A stretch of 64,000 nt of DNA from Dactylorhiza incarnata (GCA_033032865.1 JAWHQI010000170.1:2601001-2665000); one strand, 5' to 3'. Shown: positions 10,660 to 30,949, counted from the first letter of the stretch. The notes: generated from the letters alone by a model not told the origin. Program-made: numbers and translations.

Positions 10660-12453
10660 TGATGGCGCAAATCTCACACACCGCTATAGGCGGTAGCTCG
10701 ACTGCGACACGAAACGGCAGTGTACCGATCGTTCAAGTAATATAAAACGAGGAGTAATCCCCGAGTATCGAATCTCTCAAGGAACACAGTAAGGTGGAGT
10801 TAACGTTCGAGGCAGGACTTGAGATTGAAGTCCTTAACGTCGGATGGAATGCGGGGGAGTTGGGTTGGCTTTTGGAGAATAAAATAAAAGCTATCAACTA
10901 CTCCTATGCAATGCCGCTATGCAATGCTTCGCTTGGCGGGATGGAGACTAGGCAGGCCTTGAGCGCGCTGCGTCGCAAGGGCGGATGGACGAGTAGGCAA
11001 ACGGATTGAACTATGCAGGCCTTGAGCGCGCTGCTTCGTTAGGCGGGATGGAATACACGGGCCGCAATGCCACGCTTCGCTAGGCGGATGGACGAGAAGG
11101 CTAGCGGATGGAATGGTTCGCACCGGCGGAGTCGGAATGGATTACACGGGCCGCTATGCCACGCTTCGCTAGGCGGATGGAAGAGTAGGCATACGGATGA
11201 GGGTCGCAAGCACCTCTTCGACAAGCACGCCACTAGCAATTGCTAGTGCGGCACCGGACACGGTGGTGGAGTGGAAAATGGATGGTGGCGCACCTCATAG
11301 ACACATAAACCACAAAAGCATTTCACAACAACATGAAATATATATAAATAAAAGCAAGTTTAAGTGCTCTTCATCAAAATATACAAGATCTAGCTATTAC
11401 AACAATCAATAAGAGAAGAATAAGGCAAGAAATCGACCGAATCCGAAGGCTCGTTGGAGATTCACGGTTGGAATCGCCGGGTTGTCAATCCGCGTCCAAG
11501 CTCGGTCCGCAACTACGTCCGGGGTAGAGAGAGCTGTCACGACTCTCCAATGGACCCGTCTTCTTCGTGTCACGATCCGGTGGAGGTTGCAAACTTCCTC
11601 TTGCTTGACGGTAATGGCGGCTAGGTCTTCCTTTGGAGCTCTTGGATGAAGGAGGAGGCCGAGAGGAGACTCCGGCTCAAGATCGGCGTGAAGAACAAGC
11701 CCGGAGCATCTCCCGATGGTGGGCGGCGATGGAGGGGCGAAGTCGGACGAACTGGAGCAGAAAACGGCGGAATACGGCGGGCTCCCGACCTAAATCGCGA
11801 GCAGGGAATTTATAGGCGCTGGAATTAAACAGTGCGCACGGTCAGTGGCGCACGACCAGTGGTCGTGCGCACTAGAATCCTGTGATCGTGCGCTCTGCCT
11901 GGACGGAACCTGCAAAGACAGAAATTATAAAATAACATGTTCGCACGACCAGTGGCGCACGACCGGTGGTCGTGCGCACTATCGTCAGTGGTCGTGCGCA
12001 TTAGACGAAACAGAACTCAGAAATTTAATGATAAGTGCGCACGAACAGTGGCGCACGACCGGTGGTCGTGCGCACTGGCGTAGATGGTCGTGCGCACTGC
12101 ACCAAACAGAACTCATAAAAAGGGTTAGGTGCGCACGATCAGTGGCGCACGACCGGTGGTCGTGCGCAATAGAGCCAGTGATCGTGCGCAGTGTTCCTGT
12201 GCAGAATTGCACCGGGAACACCTGCACGACTCCAATTCCAGCATACGACACCGGTCTCGCCACTGAAAATGGAACTTAACAGTACATGAAAACTACTAAT
12301 GAAGATAAGCATGAAATCACACCAAAAATGGGCCTCGAGGTGCACCTAGCATGGAATATCAAATATAAACGATAACAGGGCTAAAGTGCGGTGAAATGAC
12401 TAAATAAACGGCCCAGATGAGTCCATATATGTGTATATAATCGGGACTCATCA
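10660..12453 (-). repeat. LTR (5' LTR in element sense)
   Basis: Same 1794 bp as the left copy. In the element's sense it is upstream of the gag-like ORF and should carry its promoter. The hairpin array then lies about 260-620 nt into the LTR, in the presumed U3. Confidence 0.95.
11832..12194. repeat. Hairpin tandem array in LTR (right copy)
   Basis: Second copy of the four-unit 10-bp-stem array (cores at 11848, 11955, 12051 and 12145), identical to the left LTR array. Confidence 0.92.
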
Positions 12454-12458
12454 GCGGG

Positions 12459-12871
12459 CCAATCAGAAACTGGCTCCACGTTACTATGGACCCTTCAGAA
12501 TCATCAGGCGAGTGGGTCCAGTTGCTTACACCTTGGCACTCCCAGAGGGGTCGCGCATTCACCCAACTTTCCACGTCTCGGTGCTGAAAAGAAAACTTGG
12601 GGACTCAGTCCAGGCCGACCCCGTGCTTCCGGAGGCCATTAGCAGCGGGGAACTGCGTCCGTTACCAGAAACTATCTTACTTACCAAGTGGAAGAAGCGG
12701 GGCTCGGAGTACCGCCTCGAAGTACTCGTCAAGTGGAAGCACCTCTCCGATACGCAAAACTCTTGGGTCGATCTTTTGGAGTTCCGGGAGCACTTTCCAG
12801 ATTTCCACCTTGAGGACAAGGTGACTCTTGATGGGGGAGGGAATGTTATGCCTCCGCATCCGTTACCCTAG
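12459..12871 (+). pseudogene. Chromovirus integrase tail with chromodomain
   Basis: This is the displaced 3' part of the pol gene, in the frame that continues the integrase left of the insertion. It has the GPFRIIRRVG...HPTFHVSVLK segment that follows the integrase core, then a chromodomain-like end with VLVKWKHLSD, W-V-D and FPDFHLEDKV. In this group the chromodomain is thought to steer integration to chromatin. The stop (12869-12871) lies inside the 3' LTR, so the coding end overlaps the LTR. Confidence 0.88.
12829..12843 (+). promoter_or_regulatory. Polypurine tract of the chromovirus
   Basis: GATGGGGGAGGGA directly precedes the right LTR and is the expected plus-strand primer. It also lies in the coding frame of the chromodomain protein. 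Confidence 0.75.
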
Positions 12872-13044
12872 CCGCCCCCTTGTCCCCGGGTATTAATAGG
12901 CCCGGGGACCCTCTTTTGAAGGCATGGAATATTAATCTCAGGTATCCTCTCTCTCTTTCTCTTCTCAAACCCTAGCCGCCTTTCTTCCTCTTAATTTCCC
13001 TTAGATCCCCTTCTTTTCTCTCAAACCCTAGCAAGTTCATATCA
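12844..13044 (+). repeat. Chromovirus 3' LTR, shortened
   Basis: It starts TGTTATGCC and ends ATATCA like the 5' LTR, but lacks about 150 bp of hairpin and poly-G sequence. It is followed by ATTGGTATCAGAGC, identical to the primer-site region after the 5' LTR. Confidence 0.82.
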
Positions 13045-13550
13045 ATTGGTATCAGAGCTAGGGCTATATGCAATGAAGCCGTCAGATACGATGACAAATA
13101 ATTTTGAGCAATGTAAAATTTTCAACACCACGTAATTAATTAAAGGAAATTAAAACAAGCATTTAATTCGGCGTTTATGTAACGGCTTTCCTCCGCTCGG
13201 AGGGTCAAAGCTAAGCGCGCGGCGAATAGATCCCACCTGCAAATTATAAGAGCACCGCAACAAAGTGGAAATAATCCAATAATTATGTAGATTCAAATAT
13301 TCCAATACATAAGAGGCTCACCAAAGTAGCGGGCTGACCGGGGCAATGAAGGCTTTGGATCTGGATGCGTAGATCGGCGATCGAATGTGGAACCGGAGGC
13401 GTGACGATAATGGCGGTGGCTGTCCTTGGAGGAAAATGGGGAGATCGGGCCAGAAATGGATAGATCCGGCCACTAGGAAGTAGATCCGAGTAAGGTGTGA
13501 GTAGATCCGATGTTTCAGAGCGGATCTGGGCTACGGAAAGATGTATGACG

Positions 13551-14163
13551 GTGGAAATAACCAAGGTTGCAGATGTCGGGTTCATGTCGGTTTGAGTTTG
13601 AAATGTCGTATGTCAGATTGCGGGGGATATATCGGGGATATTTTACAATGTCAGATTTTAATATTTAAATAAATCTATTCATATATATATATATATAGTT
13701 TTGTCGATATGTACAGTTACACATATATATTTATAATTACACAATAAACAAATATACACATAATATATGTTTATAAATTATACAATAAATATATATACAC
13801 GTATTGTATGCTTATAAATTACACAAAAATAAGCGTTGACGACAGTAAACGACATAAAGAGCACCGAATGAGAGTGAGATAAGAATGACGTCAAATCAAG
13901 ACCCGGAGAGGTGTACGAAATGAATCAAAAAACAAAATATTACCGCCCGAATGATTAAAAGAAATATATATATATACAATACTCTGTCATATATCGTCTG
14001 CGAGATACCGCCCGATATATCAGGTAAGACCGATATATCGGGGATTTTTTCAAAAATGACATTTTTGCTTAAAATGTCGATGTCGTTGCGTTTTCTGCCC
14101 AAAACCTTTATGTCGTCCGACATATCGGACATGTCGGCCGACATCTACAACAGTGGAAATAAC
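13551..14163. mobile_element. Mutator-like MITE, 591 bp, TSD GTGGAAATAAC
   Basis: GTGGAAATAAC stands on both sides (13551-13561 and 14153-14163), and the sibling LTR at about 46510 has it only once, so the insert is 13562-14152. The ends are inverted: GTTGCAGATGTCGG against GTTGTAGATGTCGG. A 9-11-bp duplication fits Mutator-like elements. The interior is rich in (A)TGTCGG/CCGACAT and TATA repeats and has no transposase. A diverged relative lies at 54882-55120. Confidence 0.78.
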
Positions 14164-14856
14164 GGAACGGGGTTGGAAACTCTAGATCGGGATAGATCTA
14201 GGGTTTGTAGGGTATGTAGAAGTGGATCCACGGAGGGGAGGGAGGCGGCGGCTTGGGGTGGCGGATCCGTAGGAGGTGGTGGCTATGGGATTGGTAGAGG
14301 GCTGGTGGATGAACAGTGTTGCGGGTGAACAGTGCTCAGCTGAACAGCGCGGCGCGGGAACAGTGCTCGGGTGAACAGTGTTTCTGCGGATTGTGGGGCT
14401 GCCAATGAGGGTTTCGGAGGGGGAAGGAGGCAATGGATGGGTAGTACCTTGAGGAGGAGTTTGGGCGCCTAGGAGTCGTCACCTAGGGTTCCATGGCGTC
14501 CTAGGGTTCCATGGCGTCGGCACCGCGGGGTGATCGCTGGAATCCGGGAATAGTTGTTTCTCCAAATTCTGCAATGCCTCCATCAGCCCACTACTCTCTT
14601 ATTTATAATAAAAACAAAGCTAGGGCATCCCAATCAACGACTATGATTGGTCGGGGGAAAATTCACTTAAATACAACAATAATAAACCAAAATATATAAA
14701 GTAATATATGAACTCGACTCGCGACGCGGATCCGGACACAACCGCGGAGTCGGATCGGCGATCCGGTCAAGCTCTCCTGCGCGAGTATACGAACGTGGGT
14801 CCCGCCTTGCGGCGGATCCCTCATGGTGCGTAACTTGATGGTTCCCCATCAGTTCC

Positions 14857-16525
14857 TCTACATCAGATTTTGGAAAAGGCAAGACTAAAATGTCGGGAAA
14901 GCGGGACTTTTGATTTTGTAATTTGAGAGTGGGTTAGACAACCAAAGAGGAACTAAAATCATGGAAATAAAATCGAGGGACTGAAACCGAAGTTGCAATT
15001 GCCTCTTGCTTGCTTAATTCAAAAGTTTGTGCTTAAATTTGATTAAATACGCGAGTTTTAAAGTTAACGTTGTTTAATTAATCGCATGTCGGAAGTAATT
15101 GCATGGTTGGATCATTTGCATGTGCATTGAATTAGAGTTTGTGTGGTAAGCCTCTTGTTCATTGGATTGTGCGTGCTTTGCATTTCTCCTGCACATTTTA
15201 GGATTTGATACGAGTCCATTGCATTCCTCGCGGGTTCGCTTGCATTACATCTAGGGTTAGGGCATCGCTTGTTCGCCACCTATAGATTCGTCTTGCTTCA
15301 CTATGTTTATAGGTAGTTCTGGTTTCATCTATTCAGGAAAGTTTGGCTCCAAACAATCTGATTATGTGTGAGAATTGCAATGTTACTTTTTTACGCCTCT
15401 TCAAATTGTAGTACATGGGATACATTGACTTAGGAAGGCAGTAGGAATTGATATTGTAATGATGAATCACATCGTGCATGTAGGGATTTTGTAGTGATGT
15501 TAGGCTTCTGAAGAGACACTGTATGTCACGATATATGATACAATATTCTTGTGATGATGATGATATCAGGATTTTAGCAGACCTGAAAGGGAGTTGGCGT
15601 AAAGAAAGGCTTTTAATGTTTTTAAGAAGAGAAGGTGATTGCTTTGTTCATAAAATTAATCAATGATATTTTATTTAAGTTGGCTCTATTGCATTTAGAG
15701 GTCCCAATGTTGAGTCACAAAAAAGTTCTTTGCAAATGCAGGGGTAAGGCTTCATAAAGATCTTCCCAAGACCAAACGTTAGTGGGAGCCTCAGGCACCG
15801 AGTGCACCATTTTCTCTTATAAGGTAGCAAACATATATGTGCCACATAGAATGAGGGAATGCCAACAGTATTTAGATTTAGCTAAATACAACTGAGAAAT
15901 TGTAGGTTCATTGATAAAGGATTCACTGAAGAACTTAAAAGCTTCAAATAATTGAGGGTAGAGATAAAGAAGTTGAATTTTAATTATTTATGAAAAATAT
16001 CAATGGTAGAGACCCTCTTGAACATCATTCCCATCCACAAAATCATAGAACATTTCTTTGTTTCACTTATAAGTTGTGTTTATATGGTATGAATGGAACT
16101 TATAGCACGGAAGGAATAATTCAGAGCAGAGGTAGAATCAAAGAGGTCAGGCAATGTGAAACAGAGAAAAGACGGGGGCTGGAGATAGTGAGAATAAAGA
16201 AATTCTCACGAAAACCTAATCTGAAATGGACAAGCCATTTCTCAATTGATTGTTCATCTTAAGCATGCCATAGACTTCCTATCTGTATAGATAGGTTTAC
16301 AAGGGTCGATCCCACATGGCTTATAATTATCCAGGAGGAGGATTTAATAATGAATTAGGAAACCTGTTAGTTATCCAGACATAATTATTTATATAACTTA
16401 AAAGAGTTTATGCTTCTAATTCAATTTTTTAATGATTAATCTTTCCCGTATCAGTTGTCCTTTAAACAGATTTAAAATTCATAAGTTTTTATCTGACATA
16501 ATTTTTCTGGGTTAAATATACATAG
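14857..16525. other. Presumed intron or flank upstream of the thiolase exons
   Basis: AT-rich sequence with no coding exon that could be recognised. It was checked for the thiolase exon that should precede DAYAIQS and none was found. It contains a short SINE-like piece (15731-15816). Confidence 0.5.
15731..15816 (+). mobile_element. Au-type SINE fragment
   Basis: TGCAGGGGTAAGGCTTCATA, then GATC.TCCCAAGACC, GTGGGAGCCTCAGGCACCGAGTGCACCA and a T-rich end resemble the 3' part of the widespread plant Au/TS SINE family. It is diverged and 5'-truncated. Confidence 0.55.
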
Positions 16526-25580
<9,055 letters not shown>

Positions 25581-28500
25581 GCCTTTTTTATTTATTTAAT
25601 TATTATTTTTCAAATATTTTTCGCCTTTCCGGAAATAAATGTTTCTGTTATAAACCACTTATAAACCGATTTTCATAAGAGAAATCGGCGGAGTTATCCT
25701 GGAATTAAAAAAAAAATGTTATAAGAGTTTATGACATTTTCCAAGAATGGCTGTGAAGCATTTGAGCCGGAGAGCTTTGTAGCCCTTTTGTGTGTTTGAG
25801 GGGGATATTATTCTTGGTATTTGCAGGCCTGTAGCAGGAGTAGCGCGCTCATCCCTATGAAATAAAATAATAGTAGGGACTTAAAAAAACGTAGCGTGTA
25901 TTTTTATGCGGAGTGTAGTTTGGATGAAATCACTTCATGTAGATAATATATCCCACGGCTGAGATCTCATTGCTCTGATCCCTGTGCTTCACCTCTGAAT
26001 TGGGGATCTGCTGATGGTAATACTGAAACTGTGTTATTCTGCTGTTGTTCAAGCGAACTTGTGTGTACTGTTTTGTATGTTCAGTAGTGGCGGCACAAGA
26101 CTTGCCGGCCACTCAGCTCCTGGCTGGCCGATGAGCGTGCATTCTCACCAATCAGATTCTTTGATGTTCTTCTGTCTTTTTTTTTTTTTTTTACTTTCAT
26201 GTGATTTGATCTTGCCACGTGCAAAACTACAAGTTTATACCCCCTTCTGTCTTTTAAAATTACAAAGACTACTCTTGTAAGTTTAGCTTTCATGATATGC
26301 AAAAAATGAAAGAGGCCTTTTTTGCGGTATATGTTATGAAATGTTAACTTTGACCCCTAGGTTTTTGTAATTTTCAAAGATAGAGGGGAGTATCCTGTCA
26401 TTACACCAACTACCTAAAGAAGTTTAATTTTTTATGTTTTTTTACTATGTTAGTCTATCGCACCAGGAGGCAAAAGTTCCCTTTCGTGAAATATTAAGCT
26501 TTTACTCTTAGCTAAGGGAATTTTTATATGTACAACTAACTATATCAGTATTAACTGTCGTAAAAAAATGACTGATAAAACATTTTGAAGTTTCAAGTAA
26601 TTATTTATTTTACATTTTTAGGGTGTTGAATGGATTTTATTTTAGAATGATTGAAAATTATTAAATAAAGTCGCTCTTTTCCATACAGTTTCATATTAAA
26701 TACATTCCTTAAATAAAAATATTTAATATTTTGCTTAATTAATATATTATAATACTATATTAGTGGATATATCAATAGTTGGCAGGGCTGTATTGTCCCG
26801 CCAACAATAGTACTCACCAGCATTGAATCTAGTTGATGTAGTATCACTGTGGCATGCTATGCATAAGAAGGGATATTGTGGAGGATTGCTAGCAAAAATA
26901 TTTATAAAAATTATATTTTGAGGCCCTTGAAAGTGTATATTATTTGGTGCCTGATATCTCTATTTTTGAAAGACGCGGTGGAGATGGGCGATGCAATATC
27001 ATATTTTGTTTAAAAAAATATACTTTTAATAAGAAACCATCAAGATGCTACATTTATTTAATTTATTTTTAAAATGCATAAATTTATAAAGTTGAATTGT
27101 ATGTATTAAGAAATGTTTGACGTTGCTATTTGTTTTAATTAAATAACCTATATATGATAGAAATATGGTACAAAATGTAATTAAACTTGCATATAATAAT
27201 ACTTGTTATTTTAGATTCAATGGTATCATTAAACCTTTGGGATGAGCCTATTTTTTGTTCTTTTTTTCCCGTGGCGGTTTTGAAGAAAATGCTAATGCTA
27301 TTTTTTTTCATGTTTGTATAATTATTGTTTTGATCCTTGGTTCTCCAAAAAAAAATGCTATTGCCCTCCTAATGATGATTGCCAACAAATAAAGATTTTA
27401 ATTAATATATCTTCGTGGTAGGCCAACCCAATCCTGATGGAACCTGAAAGATAATTATAATTATTTATTAATATTTCTAGCCAAATAGGGAATAATAAAA
27501 AAACATTTCTGACCGATTTTTTTCTTCTAACATGTATTCGGTTAAAACTAAATTGTAGCCGAGATGGATTTTGATATTGTGTTAGAGGGCTCTGGTAAAA
27601 GTAACTGTAGATAGTTGCAATAGAAAAATACATAAGCAACAAGTGTTTTTTGTATCTAATATAATAGAAGCCATGCAATGATCAGCTCGGATTAACTACG
27701 AAATGATACGTCCGCGAGAGATGAAATGAGCGTCCAACAATATAACAAGAGCAACCTACTTCACCATACCTCAGGCGTTGAAGAGATGAAGCATGGCCAA
27801 AATGTCAGGCAACGCAGAACTGAAAGCCGAGCAAAACGAATTACGAGAGTTTTACTTCTTCTGTACAATAATATTATCACAATCTCCTTCCATCTTGATG
27901 AACTTTCAGTCACTCTAATAGAACTAAGTCCACCGGCAGCAAAAGTTTATTTGATATTAAATTATATAGCTTGAAATAAGAAACAATTAAAAAAAATTCC
28001 CATGAAATTATTTGGTCTAAAAAATGTAAATAAGCAAGAGCTAATAAAATCTCCCATCAAATTATTTGGTCTGAGATTAGTGAATCCATGCATGGCCGGC
28101 AGAACAACTACTCCAGCCAATGCCACTCAATTTGACATAAATCATATATAGTAATTATAAGATTCTCTCCCTAAACACTAAACACACACACACAGAATAC
28201 TAAAACCTAGTAAATTGTAAATGGAAAATTTAATTTAGGCAATTTGTCACTAGATTATGAATATGTGGCATAAATTGTTCAAAGTTTAGGGTATCGGAAG
28301 AATTCTCAAAAGTTGTATCGATTTCATTTTCCATTTCTGATGATGCAGTCCTCCTTATTTTTTTGTTATATTCGGAGTAACAGTGGTCTTCGACCTAGAA
28401 CCAGGAATGACAAGTCCTACAATAGAATGAATGGTGGAATCACACATGCCACCGACATTTAAGGAAAATCATGAGAATAGATGGTTGGATTTTGTACATA

Positions 28501-28750
28501 TTTGAGGGTTAATATCTACACAAACAAAATATAGCAATTTATAAAAATTATCAATATAAAATCCCTAAACATGAGTGTATAGAATGCTAAAAAAAGAGAG
28601 AAAAAATGAATGTAATTATTATTTGGAGATCCTCCCTCCCTACATTATTTTTGGTCATAGAAAATGCATGGGAAGGTCACAACCACCCATTTTGCACCTA
28701 ATTAAAAAGCTAGTTTTTAAGTCATGGAACCTCCTTTGAAAAATTCAAAC
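25581..28750. other. Intergenic, AT-rich
   Basis: It follows the thiolase stop. Homopolymer A/T runs and a short CA run near 28180 are visible. No gene or complete transposon was recognised. Confidence 0.5.
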
Positions 28751-28775
28751 CTTTTTATACCCTTTGACCATTTTC
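28751..28775 (+). promoter_or_regulatory. Possible core promoter and W-box of the peptide gene
   Basis: TTTTTATACC (TATA-like) and TTTGACCA (W-box core TTGACC, the binding site of WRKY factors) lie about 130-150 nt upstream of the peptide ATG. Stress-responsive members of the PIP/IDL group are often WRKY-controlled; here this is inference from motif and distance only. Confidence 0.4.
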
Positions 28776-28902
28776 ACTCCCAAACCACAAAGAATTGTTT
28801 TCCTTTTCAGATCTCACTTCCTCCTCATTTCCCTCCACTTCTATAGTTCCATTCACTTTTTAGAGAGAGGGACAGAGAGAGGGAGATCTAGCAGAGGCTT
28901 CA

Positions 28903-29148
28903 ATGGCTTCATATCCATCAAAAGTTTCAACATTTGGTGCTTGCATTCTGCTTCTCTCCATCCTCATCCTCCCTTCTTCCGAAGGCGGACGTCTTCTTAT
29001 CTCGGACGAGTTTAAACAACGAGAATATCATGCTAGTTTCAACCAAGGTGGCGGAATGTTTAATTGTTTTGCAAGGGGGATGCATGTCCCGCCCTCGGGG
29101 CCATCCCAGGGGACCAATTCGATGCTCAATTCGGACAATTCTCCGTGA
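28903..29148 (+). CDS. Small secreted peptide precursor, IDA/PIP-like
   Basis: An 81-residue protein. Residues 1-28 form a signal peptide with a hydrophobic core (CILLLSILILPSS). A variable middle follows (29-58), then near the C-terminus VPPSGPSQGTN (about 62-72) and a 9-residue tail SMLNSDNSP. The PPSGPS core matches the EPIP/SGPS signature of the INFLORESCENCE DEFICIENT IN ABSCISSION-like and PAMP-induced peptide families, which act as apoplastic ligands of HAESA/RLK7-type receptor kinases. The usual basic-H-N or G-x-G-H ending after the core is missing here; QGTN replaces it. The ATG context (TTCAATGGC) is good and the gene is intronless, as is normal for these families. Family assignment is likely, the exact subfamily uncertain. 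Confidence 0.7.
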   Translation: MASYPSKVSTFGACILLLSILILPSSEGGRLLISDEFKQREYHASFNQGGGMFNCFARGMHVPPSGPSQGTNSMLNSDNSP

Positions 29149-30676
29149 AGAAGCTCCTCGACTTCACTTTTTCCTCATTTAATTTTTCCTTCTATCAAAA
29201 AAATGGGCACACGAATTTGGAGATGGGTCTCTTTCCTTCTTGTAAGCTGGAGATTTTTGATATATCATTTTTTTTTCTAATTCATAATTTTTCTCTATTT
29301 TGTTTCTATTATTTAATTATATTATTCGTGGAGAAATTTAATTTCATTTATTAAGCAGGTGACCACAAACAAGGACTCTTCATTAGACTCGGCTTCATCA
29401 AGAACTCTATATATCAAAGTATGCTTCATATATAAAAGCAATGAATGCAAACTTATTAAATTAATAATACAACTAATAAATATATTCACAGATTAAACAT
29501 GCATAAATTCATACATACATCCAATCTCGAGTTGACTAAATTTGATCTAGCTCCGCCTCGCATAATAAGTTTGATCCTAGTAGAAAATCTGGCTCATTGT
29601 TCGGCTTGTTGCGCTCAGTTTGCGCTAAATGTTAAATCAATTTTTTTTTTAATAATGTTTAATTTATGAGTCAAAATTGCAGCCTATTATAAGAAAGTAG
29701 CCAAGGAATCTAATTTTCTTATAAATCATGATTACTTCTTTATAAAATGGATAAAATCTAATAATATAAATCATGATTAAGTTTTAAGTTAGGAGTTTGG
29801 AATATTTAATCTCTATACCTATATAATAATATAAGTTGAGAGCATAATTATTTTTTATGTTCGATATAAGCTTCTTACTGAATTATCATTATCATATAAA
29901 AATGGCTAAAGAAGAATGTGTGTGCTTGTATTATGTATATATATGATCAGTTGACTATGTTGAATTTCTTATTGGCTGAATTAAAATATAATAAAAGAAG
30001 ATAAGATTTTTTTTTTAAGCAATTTGTACAGGTGGATATAATATCTCATACATTCAACAACTCCATAATTTTTGTACTTTTCAAAATATTTTACGAGTCA
30101 TGCCTCAACAAACATTGCCTCATCCAACAAGAATTTATTAAAATTTTATAAAAATGAAAAAGGATCGAATTATAATTATAAAAATTATAGGGTTATTTAC
30201 AGGGACCTTCTCTCATAGTTTGTGTAATTACAGTTTGCACCCCCTCTAACTTTCGAAATTATAAAAACCTCCTCGATGATTACATTTCATAACATCCGTA
30301 TACAAAAATAACCCCTTGGAGTAAATTTTCATTTTTCATGGAAAATTCTTTCATGGAGTAAATTTTTAGGGGGGTCTTTTTGTGCATGAATGTTATGAAA
30401 TATAAGCATTGACAAGGGTAATTGTAATATCGAAAGCTAGAGGGGTACAAGCTGTAATTACATTTCATAAAAATTATATATAGACACACACCAGCAACTC
30501 CGCACGGGCTTCACCCGTGCTTGCTGATTCTTAGCGCGCGTTCGAGCGGGCGTAGCCCGCATTTGAGCGGGCTGCACCTGCATACAAATTTGTGTGGGCT
30601 TCGTCAACATCCAGGCGAATATAAACATATAAATTATATTTATTGATATATATAAATTATTTAATATTTCACAACA
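29149..30676. other. Intergenic after the peptide gene
   Basis: AT-rich, no gene recognised. A group of short GC-rich hairpins lies at 30494-30600 (separate entry). Confidence 0.5.
30494..30600. repeat. Cluster of short GC-rich hairpins
   Basis: GCACGGGCTTCACCCGTGC (about 30502-30520) and GCGGGCGTAGCCCGC (about 30547-30561) are compact stem-loops in AT-rich DNA. Similar ones occur at 31470-31525. They recall the hairpins near plant Helitron 3' ends, but no complete Helitron termini were found. Confidence 0.45.
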
Positions 30677-30937
30677 TATAATAACGGATCCGGATCCCCT
30701 GGAGTTCATGAGGTAACTCCAGGGTGGAATTTCGGGATTAATAGCCCTGGGATTAAATCCAAGGGCTGAGAACTCTAGGGTGGAGTTCTCGCATGGAGGA
30801 GTTCCCGCATACTCCCTCTCTCCCTCTTGGCTCGCTCCACTCGCCTAGGCTGTTGGAGTTCCCGCATACTCCACTCGCGGGAACTCCCACCCTGGAGTTC
30901 TCGCATGAACTCCTGGGCATCCGGATCCTATAATAAC
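30677..30937. mobile_element. MULE-type MITE, 243 bp, TSD TATAATAAC
   Basis: Element 30686-30928 has long inverted ends (GGATCCGGATCCCCTGGAGT against GGATCCGGATGCCCAGGAGT, continuing to about 43 bp). It is flanked by the exact 9-bp repeat TATAATAAC (30677-30685, 30929-30937). A 9-bp duplication with long TIRs is the Mutator hallmark. Inside are repeated GGAGTTC(T/C)CGCAT blocks in both orientations. No coding capacity. Confidence 0.85.
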
Positions 30938-30949
30938 TATGTCTCCCAC

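Larger units (their letters stand above)
5661..12458 (-). mobile_element. Non-autonomous LTR retrotransposon, zinc-knuckle ORF only
   Basis: Element 5666-12453 is flanked by the 5-bp duplication GCGGG (5661-5665, 12454-12458). Its two LTRs (5666-7459 and 10660-12453) are both 1794 bp and appear identical, so the insertion is young. The primer site lies beside the right LTR, so transcription is on the minus strand. The 3.2-kb interior codes only for one acidic protein with a zinc knuckle; there is no protease, RT or integrase. It must use enzymes from another element. The tRNA-Asp primer site and long LTRs fit the Tat/Athila side of the gypsy group, but without RT the lineage is inferred. Such elements are known as TR-GAG or LARD-like. 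Confidence 0.9.
817..13058 (+). mobile_element. Ty3/gypsy chromovirus, interrupted and defective
   Basis: Order on the plus strand: 5' LTR, tRNA-iMet-type primer site, gag with zinc knuckle, protease, reverse transcriptase, RNase H, integrase, chromodomain, purine tract, 3' LTR. The element is split at 5665/12454 by a younger LTR element flanked by GCGGG. Several lesions stop it from coding: a 27-base G run in gag, a frame change before the protease, a TGA between protease and RT, and the large insertion. The C-terminal chromodomain and the gypsy domain order place it among plant chromoviruses; the clade is not assigned. Its right end is odd because the primer-site sequence continues past the 3' LTR, so no clean duplication of the target is found. 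Confidence 0.9.
755..14856. mobile_element. LTR (apparently solo) split by nested insertions, TSD GTTCC
   Basis: The left piece (760-816) starts TGATG. The right piece (about 13059-14851) ends CATCA. Both are flanked by GTTCC (755-759 and 14852-14856), a 5-bp target-site duplication. The right piece is a clear relative of the solo LTR at 45953-47287: it shares the TTTCCTCCG.. GGAGGGTCAAAGC block, the 'atagatccggccactagg' block and the CACCTAGGGTTCCA block. The left 57 bp also match the sibling's first bases (TAGGCGACGG against TAGGCGGCGG). Excluding the nested chromovirus and the MITE, about 1.26 kb of LTR remains, against 1.34 kb in the sibling. No internal domain of this family is seen, so it is best read as a solo LTR that was later invaded. 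Confidence 0.72.
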
